In this document: positions 30,498-36,701 of the stretch, one piece after another
Numbering within the stretch: the first letter of the stretch is position 1
Layout: every line of letters begins with the position of its first letter
Assembly (NCBI GenBank): GCA_900321275.1
Contig: ONVI01000018.1
Span: 1-36,701 of the forward strand
Origin: an uncultured Eubacteriales bacterium
GTDB taxonomy: Bacteria; Bacillota; Clostridia; Oscillospirales; Oscillospiraceae
DNA: 36,701 bases
Direction: 5' to 3'
Made by a program: the position numbers and the translations under genes
Notes under the pieces: model-generated
What the model was told of the DNA's origin: nothing
Seen by the model: only the letters and a program-made list of their open reading frames with translations
Database searches by the model: none

Positions 30498-31343
30498 ATG
30501 AACAATAATACCTTATCAAAAATTGTGATCTGTATTGCGCTGGTAATCCTCGCCGTCGTGTCTTTCTTCCCGATCGCGAAGAGCTTTCCGGAATCGCGCC
30601 TGTATGACAGCATGGTGAAAACATGCACCGCCTCCCTCGACGACAAGGCCGAAACCGTTTTGCGCCTGACGGCGACGGCGACCGTAACCTCGGCAGGTCT
30701 GTCTGCCATTCCGGGCGACACCGCAACGCCCATCGCCGATAAGCTTGCGGACTTTTCAGAGTATTTTCTGCTGATTCTATGCGTACTGTACGCGGAAAAA
30801 TATCTGCTCGCCATCATCCCGGCGGGGGTGTTCCGCCTGGTGGTGCCGCTGGCATGCGTAATGTTTATCGTGGGCACGCTGTCCGTTTCCCGGCGCCGCT
30901 TCGTACAGGGCGGGAAGCTTCTGCTGATCGGGCTTATGATGCTGTGTGTCATCCCGGTGAGTCTCAAGGTCTCGGACGTGATTTACGACAGCTATCAAAG
31001 CTCTATTGACGCCACCATCGAAAACGCCGAGGCCCTGTCCGAGACCACCGATGAGCTGGTTCAGGCCCAGGAGGATCAGGGCCTTGTGGAAAAAATTCTC
31101 GGCCGTATCCGGGAGACCACAGGTGGTCTTGCCGAGCGCGCGGCGGATACGCTCAACCGCTTTGTGGAGGCAATGGCGGTGCTGATCGTGACCTCCTGCG
31201 TGATCCCGATTCTGGTGCTGCTGTTCTTCGTCTGGGTGATCAAGCAGCTGACGGGCGTCGATGTGCGGGACTTTGTACCCCGGCGCAGAGCGCCGCGTCT
31301 ACATGACGACGAAGAAGAAACTCAGCAGCGCGTGAGCATCTGA
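30498..31343 (+). CDS. membrane protein of unknown function
   Basis: 281 residues from the ATG at 30498 (CGGAGG site). Hydrophobic segments are at about 7-25, 90-130 (two or three close helices), 140-160 and 230-258. A long soluble, Glu/Thr-rich stretch lies between about 165 and 225, predicted helical. The C-terminus is basic then acidic ('RRRAPRLHDDEEE'). I recognise no family. Its 3' end overlaps the opposing fRMsr gene by 22 bp. Confidence 0.75.
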   Translation: MNNNTLSKIVICIALVILAVVSFFPIAKSFPESRLYDSMVKTCTASLDDKAETVLRLTATATVTSAGLSAIPGDTATPIADKLADFSEYFLLILCVLYAEKYLLAIIPAGVFRLVVPLACVMFIVGTLSVSRRRFVQGGKLLLIGLMMLCVIPVSLKVSDVIYDSYQSSIDATIENAEALSETTDELVQAQEDQGLVEKILGRIRETTGGLAERAADTLNRFVEAMAVLIVTSCVIPILVLLFFVWVIKQLTGVDVRDFVPRRRAPRLHDDEEETQQRVSI

Positions 31344-31777
31344 GCGATGATCTCCGCGACGGCCTCCAGCCCGGTCTGATCCTCTTCGGTGAAGCGGCCG
31401 GGCCAGGGGCTGTCGATATCGAGAACGCCGACGACCTCCCCGCCAACGCGCAGGGGAACGACGATTTCGGAGTTGGAGGCGCTGTCGCAGGCGATGTGGC
31501 CGGGGAAAAGATGCACGTCCGGCACGAGCCGGGTCTTCCCCTCCTGCACCGCCGTGCCGCAGACGCCGCGCCCGACCTCGATCTCGATGCAGGCGGGCTT
31601 CCCCTGGAAGGGGCCGAGGACAAGGCGGCCGCCCTCCATGAAATAGAAGCCCGCCCAGTTGAGATCCTCCAGGCTGTTATAGATCAGCGCCGAGGCGTTG
31701 GCAAGGTTTGCGATCCTGTGCGGCACCCCGTCCGTCAGGGCTTTGAGCTCCGCGCAGAGTTTTTCGTAATCGGTCAT
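31322..31777 (-). CDS. msrC: free methionine-(R)-sulfoxide reductase (GAF domain)
   Basis: 151 residues from the ATG at 31777 (AAAGGAG site). A single GAF domain with the three catalytic/resolving Cys of fRMsr in order: 'GKPACIEI', 'GRGVCGTAV' and 'HIACDSASNSEIV'. The enzyme reduces free Met-R-sulfoxide with thioredoxin-type reductants, in the cytoplasm. 'CDSASNSEIVVPL' is the most diagnostic motif. The gene overlaps the opposing membrane protein gene tail to tail. Confidence 0.92.
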   Translation of the reverse strand: MTDYEKLCAELKALTDGVPHRIANLANASALIYNSLEDLNWAGFYFMEGGRLVLGPFQGKPACIEIEVGRGVCGTAVQEGKTRLVPDVHLFPGHIACDSASNSEIVVPLRVGGEVVGVLDIDSPWPGRFTEEDQTGLEAVAEIIAQMLTRC

Positions 31778-31812
31778 GGGATTTGCGCTCCTTTCTCGCA
31801 CATGTCATCTTT

Positions 31813-31842
31813 GCACAGTATACCCCATACTGTGCTTTTTTT
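31813..31842 (+). terminator. plus-strand terminator upstream of msrC
   Basis: GCACAGTAT-ACCCC-ATACTGTGC followed by seven T on the plus strand only. It lies beyond the start of the minus-strand msrC gene and before the LRR promoter. Confidence 0.85.
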
Positions 31843-31853
31843 CTACCTTTCTA

Positions 31854-31882
31854 TTGTAAAGACGCGGGAAAAAAGGTATAGT
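31854..31882 (+). promoter_or_regulatory. promoter of the LRR-VWA-MoxR operon
   Basis: TTGTAA (31854-31859), 17-bp spacer, TATAGT (31877-31882), 31 bp before the TTG start at 31914. Confidence 0.65.
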
Positions 31883-31913
31883 GGAAAAAACAACGATACA
31901 GGGGTAATCAGAC

Positions 31914-32888
31914 TTGGAAACGATCAGCGCTCTTACAAACTGGCGTCTCACCGTGCGGCGGGAGGAGAGCGGCGTTACGATCCTGCGCGCCGTCACCTGC
32001 GACAAGCGCGCCGTGCTGCCGGAGGAGATTTTCGGCCTCCCGGTCACGGCGCTGCATAACCGCGCCCTCGCCTTCGGCGCTGTGCCTGTAGAGGGCGAGG
32101 AAGTGCGGACTCTCGGCGGGGCGGAGAACGAGGAATGGGACAACCGGAATATCACGGAGCTGACGCTGCCCCAATCTCTCCGGGAGATCGGCGACTACTG
32201 CTTTATGAATCTCCGTTCCATGGAGACCCTGCGCTTTTATGACACGCTGCGCACCACCGGCAGCGCAAGCTTCATGAACTGCCGCAGCTTTACGCGTGTC
32301 GAGCTCACGCGGCCCGGCGCGGAGCAGGGCCCGGCGCTGGCTTCCATCGTGCGCAGTCTCCAGCAGGAGCTGGACGTGACGATCCGCCGCCCGGACGGGG
32401 ACACGCTGCGCCTCCTGTTCCCCGAATATGTGGAAAGCTTTACGGAGAACCGCCCCGCCCATTACTTCCAGCTCTGGATCAGCGGGAAGGCCTATACTTA
32501 CCACAACATTTTCCGCGACAAGGCGCTTTTTGTCTCCGATTACGATGCGCTGTGGCAGGACTATCTCGCCGCCGAGCACGATGAGGACAGCGCCCTGCGG
32601 CTTGCGTACTGCCGGCTGCGATACCCCGCGGAGCTCTCCGACGGGGCGCGGGCACAGTATACCGCGTATCTGCGGGAAAGGATCGGCAAGGCGCTCTCCT
32701 TCGCCATGGGCGAGAAGGACATGCGCGGCTTCAAAATGCTGCTGGATCTCGGAACGCCGGACGCTCAGACGCTGGAAACCGCGTTGAACGAGGCCAGAGA
32801 CCTTCGTCTGACCGAGGCCACCGCGATGCTGCTGGAACGCAGGCGCGGCGCGCCGGGCGCTGGGAGAATGAGAAAGTTTGAATTGTAA
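31914..32888 (+). CDS. BspA-type leucine-rich-repeat protein
   Basis: 324 residues, starting with TTG at 31914 behind CAGGGG. Residues about 10-105 resemble LRR_5/BspA-type repeats ('LPEEIFGLPVTALHNRA', 'ITELTLPQSLREIGDYCFMN', 'SMETLRFYD', 'GSASFMNCRSFTRVEL'). The remainder is helical, and the last 60 residues ('GFKMLLDLGTPDAQTLETAL') look ankyrin-like. There is no signal peptide or membrane segment, so it is probably cytoplasmic, unlike most BspA proteins. Six bp separate it from the VWA gene, so it is likely an adaptor of that AAA/VWA system (inference). Confidence 0.75.
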   Translation: METISALTNWRLTVRREESGVTILRAVTCDKRAVLPEEIFGLPVTALHNRALAFGAVPVEGEEVRTLGGAENEEWDNRNITELTLPQSLREIGDYCFMNLRSMETLRFYDTLRTTGSASFMNCRSFTRVELTRPGAEQGPALASIVRSLQQELDVTIRRPDGDTLRLLFPEYVESFTENRPAHYFQLWISGKAYTYHNIFRDKALFVSDYDALWQDYLAAEHDEDSALRLAYCRLRYPAELSDGARAQYTAYLRERIGKALSFAMGEKDMRGFKMLLDLGTPDAQTLETALNEARDLRLTEATAMLLERRRGAPGAGRMRKFEL

Positions 32889-32894
32889 ACTGCC

Positions 32895-34253
32895 ATGAAC
32901 AACACTGACAATCTATCCGCTGTCGGGCGGGATATACTGCTCTCGGGGCGGACGCAGCTCTGCCTCGCCCTGCCCTATCTGAGCGGGCCGCTGTGCGCCT
33001 TGGTGCCGGAGCCGGGCGGGAATGTGACCACCAGTGCCGCCACCGACGGCGAGACGCTCTACTACAGCGGCGCATACCTCGCTTCCGGCTTTCTGAAAAG
33101 TGAGCGCTTCTCGCCGCGCCTGACGCTGCACATGGTTCTGCACTGTCTGTTCCGCCACCTCGCCAAGCGGCGGGGACGGGATGCGGCGCTCTGGGATCTG
33201 GCCTGCGACGCGGCGGTCGAGAGCGTCATTGACGCGCTCCCCTATGCCTGCGTTTCGCAGCGCGCCGTCCCGGCAAAGGAGATGTTCCTTGCCGAGTGCC
33301 GCCGGGAGATGAAGGTGCTGAGCGCGGAGGGGATCTATCGTCTTTTGCTGCGCGAACGGCCGCCGGAATACAAAATCGCCGGTCTCCAGCGTCTCTTTGC
33401 CATGGACGACCACGGTCTCTGGGATCTGGAGGAAAAGCAGGAGCGCGAACGCAGCGAGCGGCAGGATCAGCACTGGCAGGACGCGGCCTCCCGCTCCCGG
33501 ACGGCGATGGACAGCCTTGTTTCCGAGCACGGCGCGGGCGGCGAGAACGTGATGGAGCAGCTCTCCATCGCCGCGCGGGACGATGTGGACTATCGCAAGT
33601 TCCTGCGCCGCTTTGCCGCCCCGCGCGAGGTGCTGCACGCGGATACGGACGCCTTTGACTATATTTATTACACCTACGGGCTCATGCGCTATGGCAACAT
33701 GCCGCTCATCGAGCCGCCCGAAACCCGCGAGGAAAAGCGCATTGAGGATTTCGTCATCGCCATCGACACCTCCATGTCCACCTCCGGCACGCTGGTGAGG
33801 GAATCTCTGGCCTCCACCTACGCGATTCTCCGCTCCGCCGACACGTTTACGCGCAAGCTCAATATCCACATTCTGCAATGTGACGACCAGCTCCGCTCGG
33901 ATAAAAAAATCACCGGTCTGGACGAGCTGCGGCGCTACATGGAGGAGCTGACCCTCTCCGGCGGCAGCGCCACCGATTTCCGCCCCGTGTTCGAGCATGT
34001 TGACAAGCTGGTCGCGTCCGGGAGCTTCACCAATCTTCGCGGCCTGCTGTACTTCACCGACGGCATGGGGATTTACCCGACAAAGCGCCCCGAGTACGAG
34101 ACGGCCTTTATCCTGCTGGAGGAGCCGCCGCTGTCCGTGAAGATCCCGCCCTGGGCAATCCGCATCACGCCGTCGCTGCCGTGGCGGAAGCAGAGAGAGA
34201 ATTTCGACGAATTCTGGCAGGAAGAGATCTTGCAGGAGCTTCCTGAGTTGTGA
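32895..34253 (+). CDS. DUF2201-like VWA-domain protein with degenerate metallopeptidase motif
   Basis: 452 residues. The N-terminal region (about 60-120) matches the metallopeptidase-like domain of DUF2201 proteins, but the zinc motif HExxH reads HMVLH (H79, H83) and lacks the catalytic Glu. A charged linker (about 175-205) follows. The C-terminal VWA-like domain (about 285-452) has an intact MIDAS: DTSMSTS (D291, S293, S295), 'GGSATDF' and 'YFTDGMG'. VWA proteins of this type work with a MoxR-type AAA+ ATPase, whose gene is next. The pair usually remodels or activates other proteins. Confidence 0.85.
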   Translation: MNNTDNLSAVGRDILLSGRTQLCLALPYLSGPLCALVPEPGGNVTTSAATDGETLYYSGAYLASGFLKSERFSPRLTLHMVLHCLFRHLAKRRGRDAALWDLACDAAVESVIDALPYACVSQRAVPAKEMFLAECRREMKVLSAEGIYRLLLRERPPEYKIAGLQRLFAMDDHGLWDLEEKQERERSERQDQHWQDAASRSRTAMDSLVSEHGAGGENVMEQLSIAARDDVDYRKFLRRFAAPREVLHADTDAFDYIYYTYGLMRYGNMPLIEPPETREEKRIEDFVIAIDTSMSTSGTLVRESLASTYAILRSADTFTRKLNIHILQCDDQLRSDKKITGLDELRRYMEELTLSGGSATDFRPVFEHVDKLVASGSFTNLRGLLYFTDGMGIYPTKRPEYETAFILLEEPPLSVKIPPWAIRITPSLPWRKQRENFDEFWQEEILQELPEL

Positions 34254-34262
34254 GGTAACAAT

Positions 34263-35765
34263 ATGAACATCAAGCAAGCCAAGGAACAGATCCGCAACAC
34301 CCTGCGCGCTTATCTCAGCCGGGACGCGCTGGGCAATTACCGCATTCCCGCCGTCCGGCAGCGCCCCGTGCTGCTGATCGGCCCGCCGGGCATCGGCAAA
34401 ACCCAGATCATGGAGCAGATCGCCGCCGAGGAAAACGTCGGCCTTGTGTCCTACACGATCACCCACCACACCCGCCAGAGCGCCATTGGCCTGCCGTTCA
34501 TCGAAAAACGGGTCTATGACGGGGTAGAGCACACCGTCACCGAGTATACGATGAGCGAGATCCTCGGCTCGGTCTACGAACTGACGGAAAAAACCGGCAT
34601 CCGCGAGGGCATTCTGTTCCTCGATGAGATCAACTGCGTGTCCGAAACGCTGGCCCCGATGATGCTGCAATTCTTGCAGTGCAAGACCTTCGGCAACCAG
34701 AAGCTCCCGGAGGGCTGGCTGATCGTCGCTGCGGGCAACCCGCCGGAGTATAACCGCTCCGTGCGCGACTTCGACGTGGTGACGCTCGACCGTGTCAAGC
34801 GCATCACGGTGGAGGAGGACTTCCCGGTATGGAAGGAGTACGCCCTGCGCAAGGGTCTGCACGGAGCTGTGATCTCCTACCTTGATCTAAAAAAGGAAAA
34901 CTTCTACCGTATCGAAAACAGCGCCGACGGGATGCAGTTTGCCACCGCCCGCGGCTGGGAGGATTTGAGCGAGATTCTGTACGCCTATGAGGCGCTGGGC
35001 ATCGCCCCGGATACGGAGCTTGCGGTACAGTACCTGCAAATGCCCGCCGTTGCCCGGGACTTTACCAACTATTATGCCCTTTACAACAAGTACCGCCAGG
35101 TTTATCATATCGACGACATTCTCCACGGGCGCGTCCCGCAGGTGACGATCACGGAATTTGCCGCCGCGCCCTTTGACGAAAAGCTGGCGGTGATGGGTCT
35201 GCTGCTGTCACGACTGTCCGAGGCTTCCCGCGACACGCGGCGGCAGGACGCACTGTGCGGCGCGCTGTATGACGGGCTGTCCGGGATCAAGGCGCGGCTG
35301 CCGGAGGCGCCCGCGGAGAGTCTGCGCGATCTCATCGCCGTCCGCCGCGCGACGCTCAAGCGTGCCGCCGACGCGGGACAGGAGGATCGGGAGCAGAAAA
35401 ACCTCCTGCAGGCGGAGATCAACAAGTGGGACGCCTACGAAAAAGCCCTCGACGGGATTTTGGAGCCGGAGGCGCAGATGGACGCCCTGCGCGATCTCTT
35501 CGCCGAGGAGACGGCGCGGCGCGAGAGTCTTGCCGGCGAGACCAGTCTCATGTTCGACAGCGCCTTCCGCTTTCTGGAGCAAGCCGTCGGGCAGAGTCAG
35601 GAGCTGGTGCTGTTTGTGACGGAGATCACCGCGGGCTACGACACGTCCTGGTACGTGGGCGAGTTCGGCTGCGACGCCTACTTCCGCCATAACCGGGACC
35701 TGCTGTACGACGAGACGCGGCAGAGCATCCTGGATCGGCTTAAAGGCCAGAACCGACAATACTGA
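34263..35765 (+). CDS. MoxR-type AAA+ ATPase
   Basis: 500 residues, starting after GAGGT. Walker A 'GPPGIGKTQ' (about 40-48), Walker B 'GILFLDEIN' (116-124) and sensor 1 'IVAAGNPPE' place it in the MoxR AAA+ branch. The C-terminal part (about 300-500) is helical and lacks recognised domains. It is last in the LRR-VWA-MoxR operon. Residues about 169-213 have a decayed copy at 36450-36580, downstream of luxS. Confidence 0.87.
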   Translation: MNIKQAKEQIRNTLRAYLSRDALGNYRIPAVRQRPVLLIGPPGIGKTQIMEQIAAEENVGLVSYTITHHTRQSAIGLPFIEKRVYDGVEHTVTEYTMSEILGSVYELTEKTGIREGILFLDEINCVSETLAPMMLQFLQCKTFGNQKLPEGWLIVAAGNPPEYNRSVRDFDVVTLDRVKRITVEEDFPVWKEYALRKGLHGAVISYLDLKKENFYRIENSADGMQFATARGWEDLSEILYAYEALGIAPDTELAVQYLQMPAVARDFTNYYALYNKYRQVYHIDDILHGRVPQVTITEFAAAPFDEKLAVMGLLLSRLSEASRDTRRQDALCGALYDGLSGIKARLPEAPAESLRDLIAVRRATLKRAADAGQEDREQKNLLQAEINKWDAYEKALDGILEPEAQMDALRDLFAEETARRESLAGETSLMFDSAFRFLEQAVGQSQELVLFVTEITAGYDTSWYVGEFGCDAYFRHNRDLLYDETRQSILDRLKGQNRQY

Positions 35766-35771
35766 TCTTCC

Positions 35772-35886
35772 ATAAAACGCTTGTTTTTCAAGCGTTTTAT
35801 ACGCAGCATACGCTGCGTTTCGCAAAGCCATTGTCTGTGAGCACGCCGCCTTACAGGCAACAAAACGATTTCTGATCGTTTTGTTG
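35772..35886. repeat. pair of strong hairpins between moxR and luxS
   Basis: The 180-bp gap before luxS contains ATAAAACGCTTG/CAAGCGTTTTAT (35772-35800), ACGCAG/CTGCGT (35801-35818) and CAACAAAACGAT/ATCGTTTTGTTG (35858-35886), all perfect stems. The first may end the moxR operon. Between them lies a stretch (35819-35857) I cannot assign. A dispersed palindromic element or structured luxS leader are both possible. The luxS promoter was not identified with confidence. Confidence 0.5.
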
Positions 35887-35945
35887 AAGAATAGTATAAA
35901 GCAACACAAAATCATATACCGGAGTAAAGAAAAGGAGAAGTACAC

Positions 35946-36464
35946 ATGATACCGAGTTTTTCTGTAGATCACAGAGCCATCGTCCCCGGCATTTTTGTCA
36001 GCCGGGTGGATACGGTCGGCGGCGGCCAGGTCACGACCTATGACATCCGCCTCAAAAGGCCGAACATTGAGCCGGTGATCGACGTGGCCGCCATGCACTC
36101 GCTTGAGCACCTCATCGCCACCTATCTGCGCAACGATCCCGACTGGCAGGATGAGGTCATCTACTGGGGACCGATGGGCTGCCTGACCGGGTTTTACCTC
36201 ATCCTTAAGGGCAACCGCCCCTCACGGGAGATCTATGATCTGATCCTGCAGGCCTTTCGCTCCGTGCAGGATGCGGAGAGCGTCCCCGGCGCCGCGGCGA
36301 AAAACTGCGGGTATGCCCTGATGCACAACCTCCCCATGGCGAAATACTACGCGGCGGAATTTGCCGACTATCTCAGCGCAAACGGGGACAAGGCCGAAAC
36401 CTTTGACTATCCGCAGACGGAGCGCCTCATCACCGACGACGGACGGAGTTTTTTCGATTCGTAA
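35946..36464 (+). CDS. luxS: S-ribosylhomocysteine lyase
   Basis: 172 residues from the ATG at 35946 (AAGGAG site). It splits S-ribosylhomocysteine into homocysteine and DPD, the precursor of autoinducer-2. Zinc ligands H51 and H55 in 'HSLEHL', and C121 in 'NCGYALMHNL', are in place, as are the catalytic C79 in 'GPMGCLTGFY' and E54. The C-terminus extends about 15-20 residues beyond typical LuxS ('ITDDGRSFFDS'), and the final codons overlap the start of a duplicated moxR-like fragment. The end of the gene has probably been reshaped by that junction. Confidence 0.93.
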   Translation: MIPSFSVDHRAIVPGIFVSRVDTVGGGQVTTYDIRLKRPNIEPVIDVAAMHSLEHLIATYLRNDPDWQDEVIYWGPMGCLTGFYLILKGNRPSREIYDLILQAFRSVQDAESVPGAAAKNCGYALMHNLPMAKYYAAEFADYLSANGDKAETFDYPQTERLITDDGRSFFDS

Positions 36465-36580
36465 CGCTCGACCGCATCAAGCACATCACGGCGGAGGAGG
36501 ACTTCCCTGTCCGGAAGGAGTACGCCCTGCGCAAGAGACTGCACAGGGCGGTGATCTCCTGCCTCGATCTCAGGAAGGTT
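36450..36580 (+). pseudogene. decayed fragment of the upstream moxR-like gene
   Basis: About 130 bp closely matches 34768-34898 of the MoxR ATPase gene, at a nearly constant offset of 1682 bp. The matching frame reads 'VTLDRIKHITAEEDFPVRKEYALRKRLHRAVIS', against 'VTLDRVKRITVEEDFPVWKEYALRKGLHGAVIS' in the gene. A one-base deletion is near its left edge. No start codon or AAA motif is present. The fragment overlaps the last codons of luxS. Confidence 0.82.
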
Positions 36581-36596
36581 TTCCCGCCGCGAACAC

Positions 36597-36689
36597 AATC
36601 TTCCCGGCGCAAAGCTCGTGGCACGCGACATGCTTGAGGTTCTGCGGGACTGGACGCCGGAGAAGCTGGACTATAACTATTCCGCTTGA
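36597..36689 (+). other. possible coding remnant at the window edge
   Basis: A short frame ending at TGA 36687-36689 reads NLPGAKLVARDMLEVLRDW and then ten more residues. It has a protein-like composition but no start codon, and lies directly after the moxR fragment. It could be the 3' end of another gene broken by the same event. I do not recognise the family. Confidence 0.25.
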
Positions 36690-36701
36690 TTATTCCCTGA
36701 C

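Overview
This window looks like chromosomal DNA of a strictly anaerobic, GC-rich member of the Clostridia, probably Oscillospiraceae or a close relative. The reasons are strong AGGAGG-type ribosome binding sites, T-box leaders, a ferredoxin-dependent 2-oxoacid oxidoreductase, a two-gene SUF (SufC plus a short SufB/D) system, and no oxidative respiratory genes. No rRNA, tRNA, CRISPR array, transposase or phage gene is visible. The taxonomic placement is inference.

Layout. 124-2438 (+): a membrane-anchored class A beta-lactamase-like protein, translationally coupled to a lipoprotein whose solute-binding domain appears circularly permuted. 2499-6425 (-): a DUF2334 deacetylase-like protein, a HAD-IIIC/FkbH-like protein and a MATE exporter, probably one operon for the cell envelope. 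6585-9235 (+): an E2/CAT-like acyltransferase lacking the usual catalytic His, plus an acyl-CoA ligase, driven from a divergent promoter region. 9351-9587 (+): a 78-residue LysM peptide behind a bacteriocin-type double-glycine leader.

9648-21885 (-) is the most interesting block. A leucine-specifier T-box precedes an isopropylmalate-synthase-like protein without its metal and catalytic residues, and a fusion of a sugar-isomerase TIM barrel with an acyl-CoA ligase. An isoleucine-specifier T-box then precedes an HTH-cupin-acyl-CoA ligase fusion of the medium-chain family. Next comes an operon with a P-loop ATPase, a four-subunit branched-chain 2-oxoacid:ferredoxin oxidoreductase, a nitrilase-family amidase and branched-chain aminotransferase IlvE. 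T-boxes turn genes on when the amino acid is scarce. I therefore infer an anabolic route: branched short-chain fatty acids are activated to CoA esters, reductively carboxylated with ferredoxin, and transaminated to leucine and isoleucine (and valine).

22028-22849 (+) is an amidohydrolase. 22908-25871 (-) holds two tandem CobW-type GTPases, one with a 3 x 96-bp His/Cys/Asp-rich repeat, and a secreted C39-like peptidase. 26001-30261 (-) holds two secreted proteins of unknown function around sufC-sufB. 30498-31777 has a membrane protein and a free-methionine-sulfoxide reductase overlapping tail to tail. 31914-35765 (+) is a three-gene LRR / VWA / MoxR-AAA operon. 35946-36464 (+) is luxS, whose 3' end runs into a decayed duplicate of part of the upstream moxR-like gene.
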